This document shows positions 38,447 to 50,215 of a DNA stretch of 64,000 nt, piece after piece. Within the stretch, counting starts at the first letter, position 1. Each line of letters opens with the position of its first letter. The DNA comes from Delphinus delphis (lineage: Eukaryota; Chordata; Mammalia; Artiodactyla; Delphinidae). The stretch spans positions 68,738,265-68,802,264 of the forward strand of contig NC_082695.1 of assembly GCF_949987515.2 (NCBI RefSeq), given 5' to 3'. The translations under genes and the position numbers were made by a program. Under the pieces are notes generated by a model, which had not been told where the DNA came from, did no database searches, and worked only from the letters and a program-made list of their open reading frames with translations.

Positions 38447-39039
38447 AAAAAAAGTTAAGTATATTAAGTACTTTGTCAGGATATTACAATTTGGTGCAAC
38501 TTTGGTTAACCTGGTATCCTAGTGGCTTGGAGAATCCGGGCATTGGAAATCAAATGGTATGATAGATGGGAGTGTTTGATGTCCCTCTATTTGGAATTCT
38601 CTTAGGAAGAGAAGCTGGAAATAGAGTGTTGATAATACTCAGATTCTGCACTGTTACAGTCAACAGAAGAGCCGAAGCAAATTATAAGAGTGAAGAGGAA
38701 TTCAGAATTAGGACCAAGTTTTACCTATTTGTAATATGCAAATACTCCTGTGCAGAGATCAGGAAATCCCTCCAGAACCCAAGCTTGGAACTTAAAGACA
38801 TTCTGACTCTGCCTATGTCAAATTGGGGGTAATTGAAAAAGACTATGGATAGTAGACTTGGGCATTGTGAGCTGCCTAGAAGGAAAACTGACTGCATTTC
38901 AAAGCATATTTCATTTCAAAGAGTGAGAAAGCAGGTCAAAGGAAGCCTGAAAGATACTGGACAAGCTTGGCCAGTTTGCTGCCGCCTTTGAAGTATATTT
39001 AAATTTTTGTTGAGCACAATTTAGGGGAAGAAAAATCCT

Positions 39040-39500
39040 TTTATCCTTCCAGGTTCTTGGTTGAGGCGCCCTGTAATAAGAAACAGGTTAACAGGAGAAA
39101 AACAAACAGAAGATTGACAATAAGTATACCTCTTGTATATATGAGAGATACCCAGGAAAACAGTAATTCCCTAAAATGGCCACCACTTTCAATACCATCT
39201 CCAGCTAAAGACAAAAGGTGTTGGAGGGTGGGAAGCCAGTAATGGGAAGTTTTCTGGCAAATCACAGTAAACAAGGGCATGGTTGTTACGTACATTTAAG
39301 TCTCTGCCTCCTTATCATCCTCCTCTTCCTGGCGCAAAGACGGAGATACCCTTATAAACGTATAAATTTTCCTTTTACGAAGGAGTAACTTCTACTCGGT
39401 TTTCAGAACTTTTCCTCTCTGTGTTGTTTCTTAAAAATAATCAGCTTAATTCTTATGCCAGAGAGGCATATTTGGGGGTGACAAATTCTGTTTCCATCAA
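39040..39500. repeat. Possible LTR-type relic
   Basis: The word pattern ('ggttaacaggagaaaaacaa', 'gagagatacccaggaaaaca', 'aaaaataatcagcttaattc') is reminiscent of an old mammalian LTR, but no ends or target duplications were found. Confidence 0.25.
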
Positions 39501-40149
39501 ACAACATGTGGGAAAAGTAGCTCTAAGCAAGACAGCATTTCTTGCCATCTTTACTTCCTACCAGGTTGATACTAAGACCCTCATAGATTCTATTTCCTCT
39601 GTTTTCAAATACTTCTTTGCCTTCTTGTTGGGAGATACCTAGTATGTTACCTAAGCAAGATATTGTGACCTGCATGTAAATTCTTTACTTTTTACTTTTT
39701 TGTCTTTTAAGGAAAAATAAAATTAGGTAAATTTTCATTTATATATAAATCCTACAGTTGTAACAGAATTTTGTCTCTTGGAGACATGTAGCCATCAATC
39801 TCACTAAGTTATGTGTCCATTTTTTTTTGTTCTTATAATGGTTCTTACATTTTTAGTGTATCGCTCACTTGAAAATACCAGTTATGCTTTTCTCTACATT
39901 CACACATATTCTGTTCTCCTCTCTATATTCACACCTTTGAAAGTCAGTTAACTTCCATGGAAAAACATTAATTTCTGTATCTTTGTTTGCTTGTTTAATT
40001 CAAATACCTAAAATAAACTGTGCGCGGTAAAATAAGCATGATATACTGTGTGATAGATTCTGAGTGTCAACATCATGATTAGAAGTCCCATAAATGTCTG
40101 TTTTCTTTCACATCCAATGACAAGGCCATGTTTCTGTTTCATCTCACAG

Positions 40150-40257
40150 CCCCGACCTCTGCTCCCAAGGATTTGACAGTCATTACTCGAGAAGGGAAGC
40201 CTCGCACTGTCATTGTGAGCTGGCAGCCTCCCTTGGAAGCCAATGGAAAAATTACCG
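40150..40257 (+). CDS. DCC: DCC exon encoding the first part of FN6 (about exon 19)
   Basis: A 108-nt, phase 1/phase 1 exon: CC completes the Ala codon, 35 codons follow, and the last G opens the Ala codon finished at 54253. The peptide begins [18 protein letters not shown] and continues to [14 protein letters not shown]: the short FN5-FN6 connector and the A-C strands of FN3 domain 6, with the domain tryptophan in VSWQPP. The acceptor is atctcacag at 40141-40149; the donor is CCG|gtaggc. FN6 is the membrane-proximal FN3 domain and takes part in a second netrin contact in published complexes. The next intron, at 14.0 kb, is the largest complete one in the window. Confidence 0.97.
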
Positions 40258-41726
40258 GTAGGCACCTCAGCTTTATTTCCTGTGCTGCTCTGCTTGTCCT
40301 GTGATTGCTTACCTCCTGTGCACTGCTCATGACTTTTATGTATTAGTTTTCTGTCCCAGTATCTCAGTTGACTCCTGACCCTTTCTGATTGTCTCTTCTT
40401 GCCCCCTCTGACCTTGGAATTCTTCTAATGGAGCCTACAAATGCACACACAAACACATTTCATTTGTGTTGCTTCCTGAAAGATGTGCATTCCATTAGTA
40501 TAGACCTTTTGCTTTAGATTCTGTGCAGCGTTAGGATAACCTTGTAGTGGAATGCCTCTGAGCCTAAATGACTAAAAAGAAGCCAGTTGTTTGGCAGTTA
40601 TAAAATACAAAAGACACTTAATGACTATGTATTTTCATAGGCAACATAGGAAGGAGGTTTGTCTGAGGATTTTTAGTTTCTCACTTAGCTTTTAGCTTCT
40701 TACTTAAATCATAAGGCTCGGAAAACACTTGATATTGACTGACGGAAATTGAACTTAATATTTCACAGTGAAAGATTTTATTTTGCCAAATATTTCTGAT
40801 AACATCGATGCCTAATTAAAGCATCCATTAGAAGGCTGTAATGTTAATTTAGTATGAAAAATATAATGGAGTTCTATCAGAGATTTTGCATTTAAATGGT
40901 CACTTTAGGCTTTTAATACATGTCTCCATAGCATATAATTATTATGAAGAATATTGTATAACTAAAAATGTGCACATTGTAGTCCAATTAACTAGAACCA
41001 TTGGGTTAGGCGCATGTAAGAGTCACTCCTGTTTCTTCTTTTTTTCGCATACCAGCAGTGGATAGCATTATTATAAATTAACAAAGCAATTCAGTCATTC
41101 TGTGATACAGAGATAAGCTTGGAAATAACAGTTCAGATGGCACACTTACTTTATGTGAGTTACTTTTTGAATTTTACAAAATGAAAAGATAATGTGAAAA
41201 TTCCAAATGTGGTTTAAATTTAAGTTGAAGACTAGTTTTCTCTAATAAATTGCTCTTACTGCAATAACAAACAGAATTTCCATTTGAGCTGGCATATATG
41301 GAAAAAGAATAGAGACATAAAATCTCCCCCAAGTCTTATATACTCAGTTGTCACTCTGCCACGCTCTTTGAAACTGAGGGTGGCTCATTCTAATTTTTTC
41401 TTCCCCTTACTGTTATGATCTATTTTCATTGGTTCTGTTTCAGTACTTTTGTAGATTTTGATTTGTTTACATGATGACTTTTATTATGTTATAAACAGAT
41501 ATTTATAAGCATATGGTAAATCAATAGGTAATAAGTTTAAGAAGAAAAAAAACAAAATAGAAATTGTCTAAATAAAAACAAGTTCTGATAGAAAAAAATA
41601 TATATTGGGGTAAAGGATAAATAAGTCATATTAAAAAAAAAAAAAAGAAGTCATATACTACCCAATTTTCCAATTTATTTAAATAAATGTCATCACACAG
41701 TCTATGTGAACAATACAATGCTTTTG
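40258..41726. other. DCC intron, left part
   Basis: Unrecognised AT-rich intron up to the poly(T) end of a large reversed L1. A-rich runs occur around 41545-41645. Confidence 0.5.
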
Positions 41727-41999
41727 TTTTTTTTTAAGTTTTTACTTTATTTTTTTATACAGCATGTCCTTATAAGTCATCAGTTTTATACACAGCAGTG
41801 TATACATGTCAATCCCAATAGCCCAATTCATCACACCCGCACCCCACCCCCCACGATTTCCCCCCCTTGGTGTCCATACATTTGTTCTCTACATCTGTGT
41901 CTCAATTTCGGCCCTGCAAACCAGATCATTGGTACTATTTTCCAGTTTCCACATATATGCGTTAGTATACAATATTTGTTTTTCTCTTTCTGACTTACT

Positions 42000-44900
42000 T
42001 CACTCTGTATGACAGTCTCTAGATGCATCCACGTCTCAACAAATGACCCAATTTCATTCCTTTTTATGGCTGAGTAATATTCCATTGTATATACGTACCA
42101 CACTTATTTATCCATTCATCTGTGATGGGAATTTAGGTTGCTTCCATGACCTGGCTATTGTAAATAGTGCTACAATGAATATTGGGGTGCATGTGTCTTT
42201 TTGAATTATGGTTTTCTCTGGGTATATGCCCAGTAGTGGGATTGCTGCATCATATGGTAATTCTATTTCTAGATTTTTAAGGAACCTCCATACTGTTCTC
42301 CATAGTGGGTGTATCAATTTACATTCCCACCAACAGTGCAAGATGGTTCCCTTTTCTCCACACCCTCTCCAGCATTTGTTGTTTGTAGGTTTTCTGATGA
42401 TGCCCTTTCTAACTGGTATGAGGTGATACCTCATTGTAGTTTTGATTTGCATTTCTCTAATAATTAGTGATGTTGAGCGCTTTTCATGTGCTTCTTGGCC
42501 ATCTATCTGTATGTCTTCTTTGGAGAAATGTCTGTTTAGGTCTTCTGCCCATTTTTGGATTAGGTTGTTTGTTTTTTTGATATTGAGCTACGTAGCTGCT
42601 TGTAAGTTTTGGAGATTAATCCTTTTTCAGTTGCTTCATTTGCAAATATTTTCTCCCATTCTGAGGGTTATCTTTTTGTCTTGTTTATGGTTTCCTTTGC
42701 TGTGCAAAAGCTTTGAAGTTTCATTAGGTCCCACTTGTTTATTTTTGTTTTTATTTCCATTACTCTAGGAGGTAGATCAAAAAAGATCTTGCTGTGATTT
42801 ATGTCAAAGAGTGTTCTTCCTATGTTTTCCTCTAAGAGTTTTATACTGTCCAGCCTTACATTTAGGTCTCTAATCCATTTTTAGTTTATTTTTGTGTACA
42901 GTATTAGGTAGTGTTCTATTTTCATTCTTTTACTTGTAGCTGTCCAGTTTTCCCAGCACCACTTATTGAAGAGACTGTCTTTTCTCCATTGTATATCCTT
43001 GCCTCCTTTATCATAGATTAGTTGACCATAGGTGCGTGGCTTTATCTCTGGACTTTCTATCTTGTTCCATTGATCTGTGTTTCTGTTTTTCTGTCAGTAC
43101 CATACTGTCTTGATTACTGTAGCTTTGTTATAGTCTAAAGTCAGGGAGTCTGATTACTCCAGCTCCGTTTTTTTCCCCTCAAGACTGCTTTGGCTATTCG
43201 GGGTCTTTTGAGTCTCCATACAAATTTTAAGAGTTTTTCTTCTAGTTCCGTAAAAAATGCCATTGGTAATTTGATAGGGATTGCATTGAATCTATAGATT
43301 GCTTTGGGTAGTATAGTCATTTTCACAATATTGATTCTTCCAATCCAAGAACATGGTAAATCTCTCCATCTGTTGATACCATCTTTAATTTCTTTCATCA
43401 GTGTCTTATAGTTTTCTTCATACAGGTCTTTTGTCTCCCTAGGTAGGTTTATTCCTAGGTATTTTATTCTTTTTGTTGCAATGGTAAATGGGAGAGTTTC
43501 CTTAATTTCTCTTTCAGAGTTTTCATCATTAGTGTATAGAAATGCAAGAGATTTCTGTGCATTAATTTTGTATCCTGCAGCTTTACCAAATTCATTAATT
43601 AGCTCTAGTAGTTTTCTGTTGGCATCTTTAGGATTCTCTATATATAGTATCATGTCATCTGCAAACAGTGACAGTTTTACTTCTTCTTTTCCAATTTGTA
43701 TTCCTTTTATTTCTTTTTCTTCTCTGACTGCCATCGCTAGGACTTCCAAAACTATGTTGAATAAGAGTGGTGAGGGTGGACATCCTTGTCTTGTTCCTGA
43801 TCTTAGAGGAAATGCTTTCAGTTTTTCACCATTGACAATGATGTTTGCTGTGGGTTTGTCATATTTGGCCTTTATTATGTTGAGGTAGGTTCCCTCTATG
43901 TCCACTACCTGGAGAGTTTTTATCATAAATCGGTGTTGAATTTTGTCAAAAGCTTTCTCTGCATCTATTGAGATGACTATATGGTTTTTCTCCTTCAATT
44001 TGTTAATACGGTGTATCACATTGTTTGATTTGCATATATTGAAGAATCTGTGCATCCCTGGGTAAATCCCACTTGATCATGTTGTATGATCCTCTTAATG
44101 AGTTGTTAGATTCTGTTTGCCAGTATTTTGTTGAGGATTTTTGCTTCTATATCCATCAATGATGTTGGTCTGTAATTTTCCTTTTTTGTAGTATCTTTGT
44201 CTGGTTTTGGTATCAGGGTGATGGTGGCCTCATATATTGAGTTGGGGAGTGTTCCTTCCTATGCAATTTTTTGCAAGAGTTTGAGAAGAATGGTGTTAGC
44301 TCTTCTCTAAATGTTTGATAGAATTCACCTGTGAAGCCATTCGGTCCTGGACTTTTGTTTGTTGGAAGATTTTTAATCCCAGTTTCAATTTCATTCCTTG
44401 TGATTGGTCTGTTCATATTTTCCATTTCTTCCTGGTTCAGTCTTAGAAGGTTGTACCTTTCTAAGAATTTGTCCATTTCTTCCGGGTTGTCCATTTTATT
44501 GGCATAGAGTTGCTTGTAGTAGTCTCTTAGGATGCTTTGTATTTCTGCGGTGTCTGTTGTAACTTCTCCTTTTTCATTTCTAATTTTATTGATTTGAGTC
44601 CTCTCCCTCTTTTTCTTGATGAGTCCGCCTAATGTTTTATCAATTTTGTTTGTCCTCTCGAAGAGCCAACTTTTAGTTTTATTGATCTTTGCTATTGTTT
44701 TCTTTGTTTCTATTCATTTATTTCTGCTCTGATCTTTATGATTTCTTTTCTTCTGCTAACTTTGGGTTTTGTTCGTTCTTCTTTCTCTAGTTCCTTTAGG
44801 TGTAAGGTTAGATTGTTTATTTGAGATTTTTCTTGTTCCTTGAGGTAGGTTTATATAGCTATAAACTTCCCTCTTAGAACTGCTTTTGCTGCCTCCCATA

Positions 44901-45757
44901 GGTTTTGGACCATCGTGTTTTCATAGACATTTGTCTCTTGGTATTTTTTGATTTCCTCTCTGATTTCTTCAGTGATCTCTTGGTTATTTAGGAACGTATT
45001 GTTTAGCCTCCATGTGTTTTGTGTTTTTTACGTTTTTTTCCCTGTAATTCATTTCTAATCTCATAGCGTTGTGGTCAGAAAAGATGCTTGATATGATTTC
45101 AATTTTCTTAAATTTACTGAGGCTTGATTTGTGACCCAAGATGTGATCTATCCTGGAGAATGTTCCATGCACACTTGAGAAGAAAGTGTAATCTGCTGTT
45201 TTTGGATGGAATGTCCTGTAAATATCAATTAAATCTATCTGGTCTATTGTGTCATTTAAAGCTTCGGTTTCCTTATTTATTTTCATTTTGGATGATCTTT
45301 CCACTGGTGTAAGTGAGGTGTTAACATCCCCCACTATTATTGTGTTATTGTCGATTTTGTCTTTTATAGCTGTTAGCAGTTGCCTTATGTATTGAGGTAC
45401 TCCTATGTTGGGTGCATATATATTTATAAGTGTTATATCTTCTTCTTGGATTGATCCCTTGATCATCATGTAGTGTCCTTCCTTGTCTCTTGTAACATTC
45501 TTTATTTAAAAGTCTATTTTATCTGATATGAGTATTGCTACTCCAGTTTTCTTTTGATTTCCATTTGCACGGAATATCTTTTTCCATCCACTCACTTTCG
45601 GTCTTTATGTGTCCCTAGGTCTGAAGTGGGTCTCTTGTAGACAGTATATATATGGGTCTTGTTTTTGTATCCATTCAGCAAGCCTGTTTCTTCTGGTCGG
45701 AACATTTAATCCATTCACGTTTAAGGTAATTATCGATATGTATGTTCCTATGACTAT
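42000..45757 (-). pseudogene. L1 ORF2 (endonuclease/reverse transcriptase), degenerate
   Basis: In sense direction, the endonuclease domain starts near 45757 (ITLNVNGLN-type N-terminus; the expected start ATG appears as ATA). It continues with an IYAPN block, a G-D-V-N where G-D-F-N is usual, and a terminal S-D-H block (45469-44984). The connector carries LPTNKSPGPNGFTGEFYQ (44494-44213). The RT core is open for 304 codons at 44055-43141, with the intact F-A-D-D motif at about 43660 and the [12 protein letters not shown] block. The C-terminal pieces are at 42452-42108 and 42103-41831. Frameshifts and stops make it non-functional. Confidence 0.9.
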
Positions 45758-45815
45758 TTTCTTAATTGTTTTGGGTTTGTTTTTGTAGGTTCTTTTCTTC
45801 TCTTGTGTTTCCCAC

Positions 45816-46721
45816 TTAGAGAAGTTCCTTTAGCATTTGTTGTAGAGCTGGTTTGGTGGTGCTGAATTCTCTTAGCTTTTGCTTGTCTGTAAATCTTTTG
45901 ATTTCTCCATTGAATCTGAATGAGATCCTTGCTGGGTAGAGTAATCTTGGTTGTAGGTTCTTCCCTTTCATCACTTTAAGTATATCATGCCACTCCCTTC
46001 TGGCTTGTAGAGTTTCTGTTGAGAAATCAGCTGTTAACCTTATGGGAGTTCCCTTGTATATTATTTGTCATTTTTCCCTTGCTGCTTTCAGTAATTTTTC
46101 TTTGTCTTTAATTTTTGCCAGTTTGATTACTATGTGTCTCGGCGTGTTTCTCCTTGGGTTTATCCTGTATGGGACTCGCTGCACTTCCTGGACTTGGATG
46201 GCTATTTCCTTTCCCTTGTTAGGGAAGTTTTTGACTATAATGTCTTCATATGTTTTCTCTGGTCCTTTCTCTCTCTCTTCTCCTTCCGGGACCCCTATAA
46301 TATGAATATTGTTGTGTTTAATGTTGTCCCAGATGTCTCTTAGGCTGTCTTCATTTCTTTTCATTCTTTTTTCTTTATTCTGTTCCGCAGCAGTGAATTC
46401 CACCATTCTGTCTTCCAGGTCACTTATCCGTTCTTCTGCCTCAGTTATTCTGCTATTGATTCCTTCTAGTGTAGTTTTCATTTCAGTTATTGTATTGTTC
46501 ATCTCTGTTTGTTTGTTATTTAATTCTTCTAGGCCTTTGTTAAGCATTTCTTGCATCTTCTCGATCTTTGCCTCCATTCTTTTTCCGAGGTCCTGGATCA
46601 TCTTCACTATCATTATTCTGAATTCTTTTTCTGGAAGGTTACCTATCTCCACTTCATTTAGTTGTTTTTCTGGGGTTTTATCTTGTTCCTTCATTTTGTA
46701 CATAGCCCTCTGCCTTTTCAT
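45816..46721 (-). pseudogene. L1 ORF1 (RNA-binding protein) with a single premature stop
   Basis: Starts MKRQRAMYKMKEQ at 46721 and would run 301 codons to TAA at 45818-45816. An in-frame TGA sits at 46067-46065, after 217 codons. The same frame then stays open to the normal C-terminus (ends ...LQQMLKELL). Visible parts are an N-terminal coiled coil with heptad-like E/K/L/M repeats (about residues 50-120), the RRM region (NNIHIIGVPEGEE) and the C-terminal domain (PRRNTPRHIVIKL). Only one lesion in about 900 bp implies a much younger or better preserved ORF1 than ORF2. CGA to TGA decay at a CpG is a plausible cause. Confidence 0.9.
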
Positions 46722-47630
46722 CTTGTCTGTCTTTCAGTGAATGTGGTTTTTGTTCCACAGGATGCAGGATTGTACTTCTTCTTGCTTCTGCTGTGTGCCC
46801 TCTGGTGGATGGGGCTGTCTAAGTGGCTTGTGCAAGTTTCCTGATGAGAGGGACTGGTGCTGGGTAGAGCTGACTCTTGCTCTGGTGGGCAGAGCTCAGT
46901 AAAACTTTAATCTGCTTCACTGTTGATGGGTGGGGCTGGGTTCCCTCCCTGTTGGTTGTTTGGCCTGAGGCAATCCAACACTGGAGCCTACCTGGGCTCT
47001 TCAGTGGGGCTAATGACAGACTCTGTGAGGGTTCACACTAAGGTGTACTTCCCAGAACTTCTGCTGCCAGTGTCCTTGTCCCCACGGTGAGCCGTAGCCA
47101 GCCCCCTGCTCTGTAGGAGACCCTGCAACACTGAACCAGGTCTGCCTCAGTTTCCCCTTGGGTCACTGCTCCTTCCCCTGGGTCCCGATGCGCACACTAC
47201 TTTGTGTGTGCCCTCCAAGAGTGGAGTCTCTGTTTCCCCCAGTCCTGTCGAAGTCCTGCAATCAAATCCCACTAGGCTTCAAAGTCTGATGCTCTAGGAA
47301 TTCCTCCTGCTGTTACCGGATCCCCAGGTTGGGAAGCGTGACGTTGGGCTCAGAACCTTCACTCCAGTGGGTGGACTTCTGTGGTATAAGTGTTCTCCAG
47401 GCTGTGATTCACCCACCCAGCAGTTATGGGATTTGATTTTACTGTGATTGCGCCCCTCCTACCATCTCATTGTGGCTTCTCCTTTGTCTTTGGATGTAGG
47501 GTATCTTTGTTGTGAGTTCAAGTGTCTTCCTGTCGATGATTGTCCAGCAGCTAGTTGTGATTCTGGTGTTCTCGCAAGAGGGAGTGAGAGCACATCCTTC
47601 TGCTCCGCCATCTTGGTTCAGGGCCCCAGA
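46722..47630 (-). promoter_or_regulatory. L1 5' UTR / internal promoter region
   Basis: About 0.9 kb, richer in G and C than its surroundings, ending with ccgccatctt at 47605-47614. In sense this is aagatggcgg, the YY1 core that positions Pol II initiation on L1. A CTCF-like word tgccctctggtgg is at 46796-46808. Promoter function is known for L1 as a class; activity of this copy is not shown. Confidence 0.6.
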
Positions 47631-48480
47631 ATGTGTTTTCAACTCTGAAAAAAAAGCTTAATTTTCCTTTTCAGTTGGAAAAAGTGGAAGTCTGTCCCAT
47701 ATTAGGAAATGCCAATTAATCTGAGCAATAAAATTCTGTCTGCCAATGTCACAGTGCATGTATAAGAAATTGTGTCCACATATTTTATTTAGAGGTGTAC
47801 GTTCCATAGTTCTCAATACTAAAAATCCATTCTTGTACAATGGCGTAGTAAAAGTATGGGATGAAATACTTTTCACCTTTAAAGACTGCTTCATTTATTA
47901 AAACCAAGTTGTGATTATCAAGTTGAGATATTTTGACTCAATTCAACAGGGAGCAAACACTAAAAACCGTTGAAACAACTTTAAACAACACTTAAAACAA
48001 CTTCTGTTCTATGTATATTTTGATTCTTTCATTCAAATCACTTCAAAAAGTAGGATGATAAAATGTTCAAAATATCAGACCGATAGGCTGAGAGCCCAGA
48101 TTTTCCACACTCAGTTTCTTGTGAAAGGACAACGGAAGATGTGAGTTGTTTTCCAGTGTGTCAGAGCACACGTGTGCCTGTGTGGAGGGATATACTCCCA
48201 TCTTACTTTTGTATTTCTTTGTTTTCCTAAATCCCTGTATGTGCACAGCAGGAGAACAGGGTGGTTACGAACCCAAGCTTCTGACGGAGATATCTGAGCA
48301 AGTTATTTAACCTCCCTGAGTCTTACTTTAGAACTTCTTTTGTAGAATTGTTATAATAAAGGACTGAGAAAAGTCCCTGATACCCGGTGAGCCCTGAAAT
48401 AATTTAGATTATTATTCCCAGTTGAAATTCATTCTAGGACAAGGGTTCACTATTGTACTCTGAACAGAACCAGATCATCA

Positions 48481-48551
48481 ATTTATAAATATATATATTT
48501 ATAAATGTATATATATAAATATATATGTGTGTGTATATATATATATATTTC
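48481..48551. repeat. (TA)n-rich microsatellite
   Basis: Interrupted TA/TAAA/TG repeat. Confidence 0.9.
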
Positions 48552-48669
48552 CAGAAGATTAAACAAAAAAGAGGATGAAAAAGGAGATCCAGGTAATTCC
48601 AGTGCCTAAATTCCTTGATTATAAACTGGCATCTTAGGAATTTAGACTGACATTTTCAGAAGAAAATGG

Positions 48670-48880
48670 TTCAAAATGAATTAAGCATTTACTACATGCT
48701 TGGCATTCTGCTAAGCATTTTTGTCTTATAAGCGATCATATATTCCTACTATTTCATTTTGAAATAAAGAGTTGAGGGCCTTCCAGTGTAAATAACTTTC
48801 CCAAAGTCAAATAACGAAGAAGTAGCAGAGCTGGGATGTAAAACTCAGGCTCCTAGTCTTAACTATTGCACTGCGTTTTT
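48670..48880 (-). repeat. MIR SINE
   Basis: 'aagcatttactacatgcttg', 'aataactttcccaaagtcaa' and 'tagcagagctgggatgtaaa' are reversed MIR blocks in order. Confidence 0.65.
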
Positions 48881-49139
48881 CTCTTCTTATCAGTATTCTA
48901 CTGGTCCAAATCAATGATGCTCAACTGATTTATGATTTAATTTATCTGAGGAGGGATTGAGAGTGGTACTTCGTAAAAGCTCCCCAAGTGATTTTAACGT
49001 ACAGTTAGATTTGTGAAACACTGATCTAAATAAATGCAACATCTAACATTATTTGAGATCAAGGACCTGTGCAGATAAAAGAGTTAGAGCCTCAAAGATT
49101 GTTTCCTTATCAATACCATCTAATGACTAAGGTTGTACC

Positions 49140-49900
49140 CTCTTTTTCCGTGTCATTCGATACTCTAGTCCAATTCCTCTTCCTTGAAATTCTCCTCTCT
49201 CTTGACTTTTGTAAAATCATCTAACCACTTTTCTTCCCACTTCCAGGCTGTAACTTCTCAGTCTCCTAAGCATACTTTTCTTCCACCTGTTCCATAAGTG
49301 TTACTTCCCAGAATGCAGATCTTTTCATTCCCTTCATTACTTTCTCTGAAAAAGTATCTGCACTATAGCCAGGACTTCAGTGAACATGATCTCATGTCTC
49401 TGGAATCTATGTCTCCCTCCAAGGAATTCTAAATACACACATCCCTCATATTGTACATTTCCACTTGTCTGTCTTAGTGTCACCTCGTTCTATTCCCCAA
49501 TCCCCCTCTCTCCCATTCTTCCATTCTTTGCTCTATCACCTACCACAAATGGCCAAACAATGCACTATTATATTCTGGAATAGGTTGTTAGCCCATTGGG
49601 ATTGTGAACCCAGCTGGGCACTCACACTGGAGTCATGTGTCTAAACATTCTTACTCTCATCTTTTTAGAAGCCTCCACAGTTCACCCAGCAGCAAAAGTT
49701 GGAAACTTAGTCATCTTGACTTCTTCCTGTCCATCCCCTTTCCATATTATCATAAGAGAAAATCTAAATGCTTATAGTACAAGGCTGAAAGCAGCAGGAG
49801 AGCAGGGTTCAGATTTTGTTCAATGCTTTCTCCCCAGTAACAATATCTTTGACACTTAATAGATAATTAATAAACACTTGTTGAGCAGAATAATCATTAA
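49140..49900 (+). repeat. L2 LINE 3' region
   Basis: The ORF2-tail-like 'gtaacttctcagtctcctaa', the 3' UTR 'ggttgttagcccattgggat' and the 3' end 'taataaacacttgttgagca' follow sense L2 order. It is diverged, with no coding capacity. Confidence 0.55.
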
Positions 49901-49979
49901 ATTGATATTAAATATATTGTTTGACTTGAAAATGTAGTTCTAGCTTCTAAACAAGATATTTCTTAAGCTTTATTAATAT

Positions 49980-50215
49980 AAATAAATCAAAGCCTTAGCA
50001 TTTACTAGGTAGTTACTACATAAAAGATAATGTAATAGAAATACACTCATATATTAAGTTTTTAAAATGCATTATCTCACAGCAACTTGTTTTAAGTTAA
50101 GAAAATTAAGACATACTTGGATTATTCAAGTCGCTCAGGGTTGCAAAGCTAGTAAATGATAGCACTATGATTTGAGGTCAGGCCTCCCTGAATCCATAAC
50201 CTATAATTTTTGACC
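49980..50215 (-). repeat. MIR SINE
   Basis: 'gcatttactaggtagttact', 'gcattatctcacagcaactt' and 'gcaaagctagtaaatgatag' match reversed MIR. Confidence 0.6.

Larger units (their letters stand above)
41727..47630 (-). mobile_element. Nearly full-length L1, antisense to DCC
   Basis: About 5.9 kb in reverse. A T-run and 3' UTR lie at 41727-42000. ORF2 follows from about 42000 to 45757, ORF1 at 45816-46721, and a GC-richer 5' UTR at 46722-47630. The 5' UTR ends with the reversed 'gaaccaagatggcgg' start typical of full-length cetartiodactyl L1. ORF1 has one premature stop; ORF2 has many. No convincing target duplication: aatgctttt at about 41717 and aatgtgtttt at about 47631 are only weakly alike. 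It makes up some 42% of its host intron. Confidence 0.93.
47631..49139. other. DCC intron with small old repeats
   Basis: MIR-like fragments are at about 48260-48412 (sense) and 48670-48880 (reverse). An AT-rich simple tract lies at 48481-48551 and a decayed hAT MITE at about 48911-49024. 47640-48250 has nothing recognised. Confidence 0.5.

Noticed and set aside
43481..43888. 135-codon + strand open frame (and the similar one at 880-1287 on the minus strand)
   Set aside because: Both are antisense shadows of the same L1 reverse transcriptase segment, which explains why they resemble each other.
46309..46740. 143-codon hydrophobic + strand frame that looks membrane-like
   Set aside because: Antisense of the L1 ORF1 coiled-coil region; the reversed Glu/Lys codons give Ser/Phe/Leu.
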